From positions 1-39,110 of the forward strand of contig NZ_JAIVKI010000025.1 in assembly GCF_020524905.1 (NCBI RefSeq): a stretch of DNA of 39,110 bases. Direction: 5' to 3'. The position numbers and the translations under genes were made by a program. This document shows, one piece after another, positions 1-8,453 of the stretch. This stretch comes from Microbulbifer variabilis (lineage in GTDB: Bacteria; Pseudomonadota; Gammaproteobacteria; Pseudomonadales; Cellvibrionaceae). How positions within the stretch are numbered: the stretch's first letter is position 1; every line of letters starts with the position of its first letter. The notes under the pieces were generated by a model that was not told where the DNA came from, made no database searches, and saw only the letters and a list, made by a program, of their open reading frames with translations.

Positions 1-102
1 CGTGTTCATAACCGCGATCTTGCCAAACCATTTAAATGGACAAAGAGCGCCGACACGATACTGGCTTCAGTGCAGCGAGCCAAAAATGTGTCACCTAATT
101 AA
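1..102 (+). pseudogene. C-terminal fragment of an IS630-family transposase
   Basis: The first 102 bases encode, in one open frame ending TAA at 100-102, a peptide with the run PFKWTKSADTILASVQRA. This resembles the extreme C-terminus of IS630-family (Tc1/mariner-like DDE) transposases, which typically end with a K-P-F-x-W-T-K-x-A-D-x-I-L motif. The window starts inside the gene, so the catalytic domain lies outside or is lost and it cannot be judged whether the element is whole. Immediately downstream begins an IS3 orfA frame lacking its first residues, so the two elements are fused or nested here. A CTAG lies at 115-118; TA, often within CTAG, is the usual IS630 target, but the element end is not defined. 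Assignment rests on motif resemblance only. Confidence 0.65.
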
Positions 103-111
103 CCGCATGGT

Positions 112-445
112 CCACTAGCACTGGCAGCCAGGGTGGGCGTAAGCGTTGCTGCTAAACAGCTTGGGCTGCATCCTTCCCAAATTTACGGATGGCGAAGTAA
201 AGTTAAGTTGTATCAGAGCCAAGGAGATGCCGAGAGAGAGCTGACCACAGAGAATGCTCGCCTGAAACGACAGTTAGCTGAGTAGGCTGAGGAACTCGGT
301 ATCTTATTAACCCGGCAATTATTTATTGCGGCATAGAGTGCTCATATATCTGGCAAGAACAAGTCTGCCAGGAAATGCGAGTGTAAAATTTAATTTCCGG
401 ATTAATAAAAAGGCCGCAACGTACTTTTCAAAGGATCTGAAATGA
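112..445 (+). pseudogene. IS3-family OrfA remnant, interrupted
   Basis: OrfA of IS3 elements is the DNA-binding half of the transposase. The readable frame gives LALAARVGVSVAAKQLGLHP and then the leucine-rich linker, stopped by TAG at 283-285 where a Gln codon is expected (CAG to TAG). After GILL near 300-309 the homology breaks, resuming at 407 as KKAATYFSKDLK, the normal OrfA C-terminus, ending TGA at 443-445. Between the halves lies a foreign insert of about 100 bases. Joining the halves by removing exactly 100 bases restores the frame, so insertion plus at most a one-base slip in the A-run explains the gap. The first 30-40 codons are absent. Confidence 0.8.
304..408. repeat. MITE-like short element with 18-bp terminal inverted repeats
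   Basis: Positions 304-321 and the reverse complement of 391-408 match at 16 of 18 bases; the mismatches are the 8th and 13th bases. The ends sit exactly where the IS3 orfA reading frame is broken. The dinucleotide TA occurs at both edges (305-306 and 406-407), which fits TA target duplication, as made by IS630/mariner-type transposases. The centre holds a further perfect 6-bp inverted repeat (350-355 with 366-371), so the whole could fold as a hairpin. It has no coding capacity. A non-autonomous MITE-like element is the simplest reading; a second copy elsewhere in the genome would be needed to confirm it. Confidence 0.6.
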
Positions 446-1291
446 GGTGCGCCTTTATGCAATGGCACAGGCAATACTTCAGTACAAGGCTATGGCCAGG
501 GTGTAGAGCGTACACTTAGTGGCTTTACGCTTAGGTATCAAGAGCGACCACCAATTCCAAGCAGCAATACTGGAAGCAGCTTGATAGCTTGATACAAGAG
601 CAATTTATAGCCAGTAAAGAACGTAGTGGTGCACCACGTCTGATAAAAGAGCTGTCCAGTGACGGTAACAAATATAATCAAAAAACGATTGCTGCCAGTA
701 TGCGTCGGCAGGGATTACAAGCCAAAGCAGCCAAGAAGTACAAAGCCACGACCTATTCGAAACATAGCCTGCCACTGGCCCCTAATCTGCTCAAGCAGAA
801 CTTCGCACGGAATCAGAAATGGGTCGGGGATATCACCTACCTATGGACAGAAGAGGGCTGGTTATATTTGGCTGTAGTGATCGACCTCTATAGCCGACTG
901 GTTATTGGTTGGGCCATGTCCGAAAGGATGGCGGCTTCATTAGTCTGTGATGTCCTACAAATGGCTCTATTGCGACGTAAAAAACCCAGGAATGTTATCT
1001 TGCATACTGACAGGGGAAGCCAATACTGCTCCAGAGATTATCAATCTTTAATTAAAGCATATGATCTGCAGTGCAGTATGAGCGCCAAGGGTAATTGCTA
1101 CGATATCGCTGTGCAGAAACGTTTTACACTCACTTAAAGTGGAGGCGATTCATGGAAACCGCTTTTCCACAAGGTGTTCAATGCGAGAAACAGTATTTGA
1201 ATATATAGAGATAGACTACAATCGATTCCGACTTCACAGCGCTAATGGCTATCTCAGCCCTGAGGTGTTTGAAGAACAACTAGTTTCTTAA
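442..1291 (+). pseudogene. IS3-family OrfB transposase (rve integrase core), degenerate
   Basis: This is OrfB, the DDE catalytic half of an IS3 transposase. From residue 50 onward the frame reads as a typical HTH_21 plus rve core: SKHSLPLAPNLL, then the first Asp in WVGDITYLW, the second Asp in LHTDRGSQY, and the final motif [12 protein letters not shown]. There the family has N-A-V-x-E-R-F, so the catalytic Glu has become Lys. Upstream, two amber codons (517-519, 532-534) break the frame. Near 1129 a one-base net shift moves the remainder ([12 protein letters not shown] to [10 protein letters not shown]) into another frame, which stops at 1289-1291. Multiple independent lesions show it has been non-functional for some time. 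Confidence 0.85.
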
Positions 1292-1340
1292 TGCTAGTTT
1301 CTTATGGGCTTAGGGAGAGTAATTCCCTCCCCCTAAGTGT
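1280..1340. repeat. 11-bp direct repeat and adjacent imperfect hairpin at the IS3 edge
   Basis: An 11-base unit CTAGTTTCTTA occurs at 1280-1290 and again at 1294-1304, three bases apart, straddling the orfB stop codon. Just beyond it, an imperfect 11-bp inverted repeat (CTTAGGGAGAG with CTCCCCCTAAG) runs from about 1309 to 1337, between the element and the convergent protease gene. Neither arm is followed by a T-run, so an intrinsic terminator is not clearly supported. It may be the relic of the right end of the element. Confidence 0.4.
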
Positions 1341-1357
1341 TAAAGGCCTGCTAAGAA

Positions 1358-2860
1358 TTACATGGAGCCAGTGCAACCGTTGGCTGCCAGGTAATCGAAG
1401 GCGGCTTTGGCCTGAACCAAACCATAGCCATAAGCATTATCTCGGCCAGCATCACCCAGATCTTCTGCAGTAGCCTGAAGTGCAGCGCGGATCTCGGTAT
1501 TACTGCAGTTTGGATAGTGGCTCCAAACCAGGGCGGCTACGCCGGCAACATGGGGAGTCGCCATGGAGGTACCATTAAAGTAAGCGTAATTCGTTGCTTC
1601 GGTTTCTATAGTGGCGTTTGCTCCCAGCTGAGTCTGCAGGGTATTGCCATCGATATCGGAGATGCCTACAGAAGGGATATGGGTTTCCACACCACCGTGG
1701 GTACCGAATAGCAGCCCGGGCACGTTGTTGTAAATAATTGCCCCAATACCGCCCCCGGCTTCGCAATTCAGCACTTTTTCAGCAAAGCTGATATTGCCGC
1801 GTTGAATTAGGCAGATTTTGCCCGCCGCACTTACACAGGCAGATTCGGCGGTGCCACAATTCTCTAAAACTCCGCTGATCACCCCAATGGGAGTCCCTGT
1901 CATAGCTGCGGCTTCAACTTCAGCACCGGCTACTTCCAAAGTGGCTGCCTGGCCGCTGCCAGTGGGAATAGAGGAAAGTACCTGCACTCCAGGGCCAGCG
2001 AGCTCAACCTGGTTGGTTTGCTGGGAAAAACCAGCGATGTTTTTATCGCTATCGATCGCTGCTACGGAGACAACGGAATTGTAAGAAGCTGGGTAGCTAT
2101 GACGGGTATTGCCATCATTACCTGCGGCGGCAACAGAGAGAATGCCACGCTTATTGAGGTTATCAAAACCGCGTCTCTCAAAGAAGCTTGCCCTGTCGCC
2201 ACCAAGGCTCATATTAATTACGTTTGCGCCATTGGCTGCGCACTCTTCAGCAGCGGCAATCAAAGATGAAGAGTAGGCCCAACCATCTGCACCAAAGACT
2301 TTGACGATGTGCAAATTGATAGTGCTGTTTGGCATTACTCCTACAACACCGGTGTCGTTGTTCATGGCAGCGATAGTGCCAGCTACATGGGTGCCGTGGC
2401 TATTTTGGTCTTCATACCAGTTGCCGGCACCATCTGGGTCGCTACTACCGGTAACCGCATTACCTGACAGGTCTTCGTGTCCCAGGTCGTATCCGGAGTC
2501 AATGATACATACGGTGCGATTGCCAGCCTGCAGGTCGCTGAGTTGGTCTGCCTGTACCATAGGAATACCATAGGGCATTTCCTGGGACAGGGGATAACGC
2601 TTCAGGTCCTCTTCAATAAAGGCAACGTTTGGATTCCTGCGCAGTGCCATCAGCGCCTTTGCCGGAAGATGTGCGGCCATGGCGTTGTGGTTGCGAATTT
2701 CAAGGGCTTTTTGCCCTCCATTTTGTTGTACCAGAGACCTGACGGCCTCCCCCTTGCCTTCCTTGAATGTGACGATATAGCGCTTGTCTTCGGCATTGGC
2801 TGATATTGCGAAGCTAAAAGCCAGGGCACCGCTGGCAAATATCGAAAGGGCCTTTTTCAT
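1358..2860 (-). CDS. Secreted subtilisin-like serine protease (S8) with PA-domain insert
   Basis: This 500-residue exported endopeptidase has, in order: a Sec signal peptide (about 1-23, ending ANA), an I9-type inhibitor propeptide (about 27-88, FIEED end), and an S8 catalytic domain. Catalytic residues are Asp121 (CIIDSGYD), His155 (NSHGTHVAG) and Ser432 (GTSMATPH), with Asn248 of AGND as oxyanion residue. Between about 315 and 420 the catalytic domain is split by a protease-associated (PA) domain with paired cysteines, a common feature of large secreted subtilases that may aid substrate capture. No C-terminal PPC domain is present. The start is supported by AAGGAG seven bases upstream. It stands alone, transcribed towards the IS remnant. 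Likely role is extracellular protein degradation; self-processing of the propeptide is inferred from the family. Confidence 0.93.
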   Translation of the reverse strand: MKKALSIFASGALAFSFAISANAEDKRYIVTFKEGKGEAVRSLVQQNGGQKALEIRNHNAMAAHLPAKALMALRRNPNVAFIEEDLKRYPLSQEMPYGIPMVQADQLSDLQAGNRTVCIIDSGYDLGHEDLSGNAVTGSSDPDGAGNWYEDQNSHGTHVAGTIAAMNNDTGVVGVMPNSTINLHIVKVFGADGWAYSSSLIAAAEECAANGANVINMSLGGDRASFFERRGFDNLNKRGILSVAAAGNDGNTRHSYPASYNSVVSVAAIDSDKNIAGFSQQTNQVELAGPGVQVLSSIPTGSGQAATLEVAGAEVEAAAMTGTPIGVISGVLENCGTAESACVSAAGKICLIQRGNISFAEKVLNCEAGGGIGAIIYNNVPGLLFGTHGGVETHIPSVGISDIDGNTLQTQLGANATIETEATNYAYFNGTSMATPHVAGVAALVWSHYPNCSNTEIRAALQATAEDLGDAGRDNAYGYGLVQAKAAFDYLAANGCTGSM

Positions 2861-2876
2861 GAGTTACTCCTTAACA

Positions 2877-3178
2877 GATATTGTTTTATTTTTGGGGAGA
2901 AGAAATCCTTGCGAGAAGTAAATCCCGCCCTCCCCGACATGAAAAATAACAACCTTTTGGTTTTTGAGAAATAAAAAACGGCCTTTTTATATAAAAAAAT
3001 ACACTTTTTTTAAGTTGTTTAAAGTTGGCGCTTTTTTTATTGAGAAGTTTTCTTTTGTAAACGTTTATTTACGGCGGATTTAAAAATAAAAATACTACTT
3101 AAGTATTTAATTTTCAGCTTGCTGGGGCAGAAATTAGTAGTTAGGCACATTACCGTGCCTAACTACTTTAAGTGTGAG
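2877..3178. other. A+T-rich intergenic region upstream of the S8 protease
   Basis: About 300 bases without a gene. It is very A+T-rich with runs of A and T between 2960 and 3110 and must carry the promoter of the protease gene. No confident -35/-10 pair was fixed by eye. A GGGGAG/CTCCCC pair (2894-2899 and 2930-2935) lies in the probable untranslated leader. The end nearest the M16 gene holds its terminator-like hairpin. Confidence 0.6.
3136..3167 (-). terminator. Hairpin terminator-like structure after the M16 peptidase gene
   Basis: A perfect 13-bp stem (arms 3136-3148 and 3155-3167) with a six-base loop lies directly downstream of the minus-strand M16 peptidase stop. Read on the minus strand the second arm is followed by TAATTT, a short U-rich tail. 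The long perfect stem and its position make transcription termination likely, though the tail is weak. Confidence 0.6.
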
Positions 3179-5998
3179 TTAATTGAGGGTTATCTTTTCG
3201 ATCGGTTTGCCATTGGTGTCGAGCTCTATAATTTTGCCAATATTAAGCTCTCGAAGACCGCTCTCAATTTTCTTTTTGTCACCAACTATCACCCAGGTAA
3301 ATTGATCTGGTCTAATGGTGTCTTGGGACAATTTATGTATGGTTGATAGATTTACTTCCCGGATTTTGTCTGTATAGCTATCCATATAATCCAGTGGGCG
3401 GTCGTAAATAATCATATTCGAAACTGCGCTGGAGACAGCGTTAATGGTTTCAAAGTTGCCAGGCAATTCATTGACCTTTTTGTCTTTGACCTTTTGCAAC
3501 TCTTCTTCCCGTGCGGGTTTGCTACTTATGTAACTGCGTAGTTCAGTCTGTAATTCCATCAGGGACTCTTTGGTTTTATCCGTTTGCACTGGAGCATAAA
3601 CCATTAGTGGTTGTTGGCCTTTTGCTCCGGTCAAAAAGGAATAGGCACCGTAGGCCCAGTGCTTATCTTCGCGCAGGTTCATATTCAAGCGCGCGGTGAA
3701 TGTCCCTCCAAAAATATCGTTCATCATATGCATCGCATCGCGCTCGGCTATCTTCTCAGACGGTGCCAGTAAGCCGCCAATGATAATGCTTTGCTCTGCG
3801 TCTGGCTTATCGATCAGGTACAAACTGGCTTTTTGGGGATGTGCCACCTGAGCGAGGTTTTTCTGGGGCAGCGGGCTTTCTGGTGCGCTCCAGTCGCCAA
3901 AGTGTTGTTCCAGTTTTTGTGTAAGTGCTTCCAGATTGATATCACCAACAGCAATAAGGGTGGCATTGTCTGGGCGAAGCCAGGTTTTGTGGTAGTTCAC
4001 CAAGTCATCGCGATTTAGTGACTCTATTGATGCCTCTGTACCGGAGCCAGTAAATGGTACGCTGTAGGCATGGCCTTCTCCATAAAGTAATGGCGGCAAG
4101 CTGCGCAGTGCCATTTGTACAGGACGGGTCTTTTCTTGTTGAATAGCTGCAATCCAGCGCGCTCGTTTGCGCTCAATTTCCTCTTTTGAAAATGCTGGGT
4201 GCATAACAATATCGGCGAATAATGCTACGGAATCATCTAGATTGGTTTTCAATGCGTTGAGGCGCACAGTAGAAGTGTCGATGTCAGCCCCTGCGCTGAT
4301 ATGTGCACCCAGCATTTCCTCTCTCGCGCTTATTTGCAGGGCGTCCAGCTTGCCGGTGCCTTCTTTAAGCATGGACATGGCATAACTGGAGGTGCCCAAT
4401 TTGTTGCCTTGATCTGCGGCATAGCCGGCATCAAACTGCAGGCGCATATCCACAACAGGCACTGAGTTTCGTTCAGCCAGGATTACTTTAAGGCCGTTGG
4501 AAAGTTCGGCAATTTGTAGCTTGGGGAAGGGCACACTGGGGAAATTACCTGTTTCGGGGAGCTTGCTACGATCAGCCCCACTTTTAGCCACGTCATATTC
4601 GGGAAAGGGCAGAACTTCAAGATTGTAATCGCCGTTGGATAGCCATTTCTGTGCGGCATGGCGAACCTGTTGAGTGGTGATTTTTTGTTTTTCACTCAGT
4701 GCATCCAGGTAGGCATTGGGGTTGCTCTGATAGAGCTCTCCGCGCGCAAGGAGTACTCCTTTACCGCCCCAGCCACCGACTTGCTCGAGGTTACGCACCA
4801 TTGAGGCATAATCGCTCATATTAACCCTGGCCAGTTCCTCGTGAGTTGGACCCTCGCTGAGGAACTTCTCTAACTCCTCTTCAATGGCGGCCTCGACCTC
4901 AGTAAGTGCCACTCCGGGCTTAGCGTCTGCGGTAATAGGGAAGATGGAAGAGAGTTCGAATTCATGCAGGCCAACACTGATGTTGGTGGCGATTTGATCT
5001 TTATAAACCAGGCGTTTATACAGACGTGAATTCTTGCCGTCACCGAGTACCGCTGCGGTCAGGGCAATAGCATTGGCGTCTTCATGGGTGAGATTGGGTG
5101 TATTCCAGACTTTATAAAGACGGGGTTGGGCTACACGATCAAACATTTGCTCGCGGCTGGATTGCTCCCGCTTGGCAATCCAGGCTTTTTTCTTGATTAA
5201 CGGCGGTCCAGCGGGGATATCGCCAAAGTAATGGTTCGCTTTAGCCTTGGCCGTTTCCACATCGATATCGCCAGCCAAAACTAACACGGTATTGGCCGCA
5301 CCATAGTATTGTTTGAACCATTTATGCACGTCCTCAAGAGTTGCCGCATTGAGGTCTGCCATCGAGCCAATGGTGGTCCAGGAGTAGGGGTGGTTTGCTG
5401 GATAAATCGCCTTTTGCATGCGCTCCCAGACCTTTCCATAGGGTTGGTTTTGCCCTTGGCGTTTCTCGTTCTGAACCACCCCGCGTTGCTCATCGAGTTT
5501 TTCCTGGGTGATAACCCCCAGCAGGTGGCCCATACGGTCCGATTCCATCCAAAGGGCCATATCCAAGGCGTTAGTCGGTACAGTTTCGAAATAATTGGTA
5601 CGGTCCAGCCAAGTGGTGCCATTCATTCCCGTGGCACCGGCCTGCTCAAAAGGTTTGAAGTATTCGTCGTTGTAATTTTCTGAACCATTGAACATCAAGT
5701 GCTCAAATAAATGGGCAAAACCTGTGCGCCCAGGCTTTTCATCCTTGGAGCCAACGTGATACCAGACGCCCACAGAAACAATGGGAGCTTTGCGGTCTTC
5801 ATGCACGATTACGCGCAGACCATTCGGCAGGGTAAATTTTTCGTAATTGATGGAAAGTGGGGCTGTGGTACTTATTGTGGAAGCTAAGGTGGGATCAGGA
5901 GAGTTCGTTTCGCGATTATCACTTGATGGCGCTTTTCCACAAGCGGATATGGCCAATGCTAGTGCCAGTGGGATGCTGTACTTTCGTACAATTTTCAT
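3179..5998 (-). CDS. M16-family zinc metallopeptidase, predicted lipoprotein
   Basis: This 939-residue two-repeat M16 (pitrilysin/insulinase) peptidase has a lipoprotein signal peptide ending in the lipobox ISAC (Cys20), so the mature protein should be anchored in a cell-envelope membrane facing the periplasm. The inverted zinc motif HxxEH is seen as HLFEH at 96-100, with the third ligand probably Glu178 in VQNEKRQ. The first active M16 half covers about 50-480. The second half (about 500-930) lacks HxxEH, as is usual for the structural half. Length matches bacterial two-domain M16 proteins. AAGGAAATC precedes the ATG. It probably degrades peptides in the periplasm. The gene appears monocistronic between the S8 protease and the globin. 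Confidence 0.92.
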   Translation of the reverse strand: MKIVRKYSIPLALALAISACGKAPSSDNRETNSPDPTLASTISTTAPLSINYEKFTLPNGLRVIVHEDRKAPIVSVGVWYHVGSKDEKPGRTGFAHLFEHLMFNGSENYNDEYFKPFEQAGATGMNGTTWLDRTNYFETVPTNALDMALWMESDRMGHLLGVITQEKLDEQRGVVQNEKRQGQNQPYGKVWERMQKAIYPANHPYSWTTIGSMADLNAATLEDVHKWFKQYYGAANTVLVLAGDIDVETAKAKANHYFGDIPAGPPLIKKKAWIAKREQSSREQMFDRVAQPRLYKVWNTPNLTHEDANAIALTAAVLGDGKNSRLYKRLVYKDQIATNISVGLHEFELSSIFPITADAKPGVALTEVEAAIEEELEKFLSEGPTHEELARVNMSDYASMVRNLEQVGGWGGKGVLLARGELYQSNPNAYLDALSEKQKITTQQVRHAAQKWLSNGDYNLEVLPFPEYDVAKSGADRSKLPETGNFPSVPFPKLQIAELSNGLKVILAERNSVPVVDMRLQFDAGYAADQGNKLGTSSYAMSMLKEGTGKLDALQISAREEMLGAHISAGADIDTSTVRLNALKTNLDDSVALFADIVMHPAFSKEEIERKRARWIAAIQQEKTRPVQMALRSLPPLLYGEGHAYSVPFTGSGTEASIESLNRDDLVNYHKTWLRPDNATLIAVGDINLEALTQKLEQHFGDWSAPESPLPQKNLAQVAHPQKASLYLIDKPDAEQSIIIGGLLAPSEKIAERDAMHMMNDIFGGTFTARLNMNLREDKHWAYGAYSFLTGAKGQQPLMVYAPVQTDKTKESLMELQTELRSYISSKPAREEELQKVKDKKVNELPGNFETINAVSSAVSNMIIYDRPLDYMDSYTDKIREVNLSTIHKLSQDTIRPDQFTWVIVGDKKKIESGLRELNIGKIIELDTNGKPIEKITLN

Positions 5999-6333
5999 AA
6001 GATTTCCTTGTTGAATTATTTAATACTCGTGTTTAAAAAGCTTTCGAGTAACTGGTAATAAAGGCTCTATCGCTAGCTAGGGCTGCTGATGGTTAAATCA
6101 TTTTGAAATAATTAATTAACGGTCGCTTTCTTAGGGTGGCTAGTTTATGGCAAGGCTACCTGTGCGACACAATTAAAGGCTCAGGCGATAGATCTATTGT
6201 AAGCCTTTAAAGGTTCTCAAATACTCTAGCGGAAATGCTGGGTTTTATAGAGGGCGAGGGAGCGTCTGGCAAACACGTTGGTTTACACGCAGGTGGCTCC
6301 CTCTTCAGATAGTTCTCTCTATAGCCTGGCGGC
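5999..6333. other. Intergenic region between globin and M16 genes
   Basis: About 335 bases with no plausible gene on either strand. It should hold the M16 promoter. Near the globin stop there is a perfect 8-bp inverted repeat, GAGGGAGC with GCTCCCTC (about 6256-6303), enclosing a roughly 30-base loop that itself contains short complementary stretches. No T-run follows on the minus strand, so terminator status is unproven. Confidence 0.45.
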
Positions 6334-6732
6334 TTAGTAGGCTTGGCGAATTATATCGATTCCCGGCGTGATGGCACGGTTCCAGGCGGCTTCAATTTCT
6401 GGAGAAAACTCACTGTCATGCTGGCGCAGGGTGGCTATAAGTGCATCCAGCCAGAGGCGGTACCATTCGGGACGAATATTGTATCCAGTTCGGTCGTGGC
6501 TTTTACCCAGGGCGCGTAGCTTGGTATCGGACATGCCGCGGGCGTATAGCACCAGCTGCATGATGCCGTTGCGCAGTAGGTGGCGCTGAGCCTTCATATC
6601 CGTATTGGCAAACAGGTTACGAATATCTGCAGAGCTGCCCATAAAGCGATCATAAAAATCCTTAAAGAATTCCTCATTGTTACAGCAGCGCCCGTAACTT
6701 TGAAAAACCATATCGCTGTCGGATTGTTCCAT
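6334..6732 (-). CDS. Small single-domain globin
   Basis: A 132-residue haem-binding globin-fold protein. The CD-corner Phe (F41 in NLFANTD) and the probable proximal F8 His (H79 in LGKSHDRTGY) are in place, and the helical pattern through EWYRLWLDALIATL is typical of bacterial single-domain globins. There is no reductase or signalling domain, so it is not a flavohaemoglobin. Possible roles from relatives are oxygen, NO or redox sensing or scavenging; the sequence does not decide. It is cytoplasmic, with no signal peptide. AAGGAAA lies upstream of the ATG. It is transcribed alone and divergently from pgk. Confidence 0.8.
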   Translation of the reverse strand: MEQSDSDMVFQSYGRCCNNEEFFKDFYDRFMGSSADIRNLFANTDMKAQRHLLRNGIMQLVLYARGMSDTKLRALGKSHDRTGYNIRPEWYRLWLDALIATLRQHDSEFSPEIEAAWNRAITPGIDIIRQAY

Positions 6733-7202
6733 AGGTAAAAAATTTCCTTATGTGCACCCGCCGCTACTGAGGCATACGCCGGGTTCTGTTTAGTCGTGCT
6801 TTTGAAGGGGGCGTGAATTCTAGCGGCGCAGCTATTGAGCGAAAAGAACTTTCGTATCAATAGGTTACAGAGTGGAATGGGAGCGTTCGGGCTGCATATT
6901 GGCAGCAGGGAGAGAGCCTGCTCCTGTAGCCATATCTATTTATTGAGTACTTGGTACAAGCTTCCCTCCAAACAACGTCGAGGCGCATCGTGTAACTGGC
7001 TTATATGGGTGGGGCTTCTGGTTTGGCGTTTGGTGTCTGGCAACGCTTTGGACAAACGGTCTCTCAGGGAATCCCTGCCTTTTCAGGTCTTATTAGTGAA
7101 ACTGCCATGTTTTTCCTTGTTTTCCTGTCGGCAGTGGTGCGGCGCAGTTGATATACTCCGCGCCCACATTTTCAGTTAATCGAAGTAGAAGAGGATTGGT
7201 GA
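6733..7202. other. Intergenic region between globin and pgk
   Basis: About 470 bases. Open frames here (for example 6835-7179) show no family resemblance and atypical composition, so I regard it as non-coding. It carries divergent promoters. The usual gammaproteobacterial neighbours of pgk (epd/gap, tkt) are not here. Confidence 0.5.
7149..7157 (+). promoter_or_regulatory. Putative extended -10 promoter of pgk
   Basis: TG-A-TATACT at 7149-7157 matches the extended -10 consensus (TGnTATAAT) with one mismatch, about 45 bases before the pgk ATG. No good -35 hexamer sits 16-18 bases upstream, which is tolerated by extended -10 promoters. Confidence 0.45.
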
Positions 7203-8366
7203 ATGGCGGTCAAATTGATGTCAGATCTGGAGCTTGCGGGTAAGCGCCTACTAATTCGCGAGGACCTGAATGTACCGGTAAAAGATGGCCGGGTAACTTC
7301 TGATGCCCGTATTCGCGCGGCGCTCCCCACTATCCAGGCCGCCATTGATGCTGGAGCCAAAGTACTGCTGATGTCCCATCTGGGCCGCCCTACTGAGGGT
7401 GAGTATGCAGAGGAATTCTCCCTGGCTCCGGTAGCTGCGCATCTGGGCGAACTGCTCGGTCGTGAAGTGGCCCTGATCAAGGAGTGGCGCAATGGCGTCG
7501 AGCTAGCGGATGGAGAGGTCGCGTTACTGGAGAACGTGCGCTTCAATGTCGGCGAGAAAAAAGATAGCGAAGAGCTGGCTAAGGCCTATGCGGCACTGTG
7601 CGACATATTCGTAATGGATGCCTTTGGCACCGCACACCGAGCCCAGGCTTCCACGCACGGTGTGGCCAAGTTTGCCCCTCTTGCCTGTGCTGGTCCTCTA
7701 CTGGCAGCAGAACTGGACGCCTTGGAGAAAGCCCTGGCAGAACCTGCCCGTCCACTAGTAGCGATTGTGGGTGGTTCTAAAGTCTCTACCAAACTCACCG
7801 TGCTGGAGAGCTTGGCGGATAAAGTGGATCAGCTGATTGTGGGTGGTGGTATCGCCAATACTTTCCTCGCCGCGAGCGGTAAACCGGTGGGCAAGTCTCT
7901 GTGTGAGCACGACCTAGTGGATACCGCCAAGAGTCTGATGCAGAAATGCGATATTCCTGTACCCGTCGACGTCGTCACCGGTAAGGAATTCAGCGAGACA
8001 GCCGCAGCGGAAACTAAAGCCGCCGATGCTGTGTCTGAAGACGATATGATTTTTGATATTGGTCCAGAGTCTTCTGCAAAACTGGCTGAGATTCTAAAAG
8101 GCGCCAAGACCATTATTTGGAATGGCCCTGTGGGGGTATTCGAATTCGATCAGTTTGGTGCTGGCACCGAGCATCTTTCCAAGGCTATTGCCAATAGTGA
8201 TGCTTTCTCTATTGCCGGTGGTGGTGACACCCTCGCGGCTGTGGATAAATACGGTATTGCCGATAAGGTATCCTATATTTCCACTGGCGGCGGCGCCTTC
8301 CTGGAATATGTGGAAGGTAAGAAGCTGCCCGCGGTGGCGATCCTCGAATCCCGCGCCGAAGACTGA
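7203..8366 (+). CDS. pgk: Phosphoglycerate kinase
   Basis: A complete 387-residue Pgk, the usual bacterial length, catalysing 1,3-bisphosphoglycerate + ADP to 3-phosphoglycerate + ATP in glycolysis and the reverse in gluconeogenesis. The N-terminal signature [12 protein letters not shown], the SHLGRP substrate loop, the VGGSKVSTK hinge region, WNGPVGVFE, and the nucleotide-binding GGGDTLAA near the C-terminus are all intact. The protein is cytoplasmic. GAGGATTGGTGA precedes the ATG. An 87-base gap with a small hairpin separates it from the co-oriented aldolase gene, consistent with a two-gene operon ending in the terminator at 9543-9569. Confidence 0.98.
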   Translation: MAVKLMSDLELAGKRLLIREDLNVPVKDGRVTSDARIRAALPTIQAAIDAGAKVLLMSHLGRPTEGEYAEEFSLAPVAAHLGELLGREVALIKEWRNGVELADGEVALLENVRFNVGEKKDSEELAKAYAALCDIFVMDAFGTAHRAQASTHGVAKFAPLACAGPLLAAELDALEKALAEPARPLVAIVGGSKVSTKLTVLESLADKVDQLIVGGGIANTFLAASGKPVGKSLCEHDLVDTAKSLMQKCDIPVPVDVVTGKEFSETAAAETKAADAVSEDDMIFDIGPESSAKLAEILKGAKTIIWNGPVGVFEFDQFGAGTEHLSKAIANSDAFSIAGGGDTLAAVDKYGIADKVSYISTGGGAFLEYVEGKKLPAVAILESRAED

Positions 8367-8378
8367 GCACACAATAAT

Positions 8379-8401
8379 GCACTCCACTGAGAGCGGAGTG
8401 C
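8379..8401 (+). other. Intercistronic hairpin between pgk and fba
   Basis: A perfect 7-bp inverted repeat (GCACTCC at 8379-8385 and GGAGTGC at 8395-8401) lies 13 bases after the pgk stop. There is no T-run after it, so it is more likely an RNA-processing or stability element, or an attenuating hairpin, than a terminator. Confidence 0.4.
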
Positions 8402-8453
8402 GATAAAAGCAAAAAATTACAAATACGACGAGTAGACGAGAAAGGAATTTATT

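Larger units (their letters stand above)
112..1291 (+). mobile_element. Decayed IS3-family insertion sequence (orfA and orfB remnants)
   Basis: This is a degenerate IS3-family element with a two-ORF transposase. The orfA part (about 112-309, resuming at 407-445) has the typical helix-turn-helix text AKQLGLHPSQIYGWRSK and the charged linker ENARLKRQLAE. It carries an amber stop at 283-285 and is split by a short insertion. orfB starts with ATG at 442, overlapping the orfA TGA (443-445) as ATGA, the usual IS3 arrangement. Its frame holds two amber stops (517-519 and 532-534) and a frameshift near 1129, and ends at TAA 1289-1291. The N-terminal helix-turn-helix portion of OrfA is missing at the junction with the IS630 remnant. 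No clean terminal inverted repeats or target duplication were found. The element is inactive. Confidence 0.85.

Noticed and set aside
6835..7179. 114-codon open frame upstream of pgk
   Set aside because: No family resemblance, no ribosome site, and it overlaps the likely promoter of pgk.
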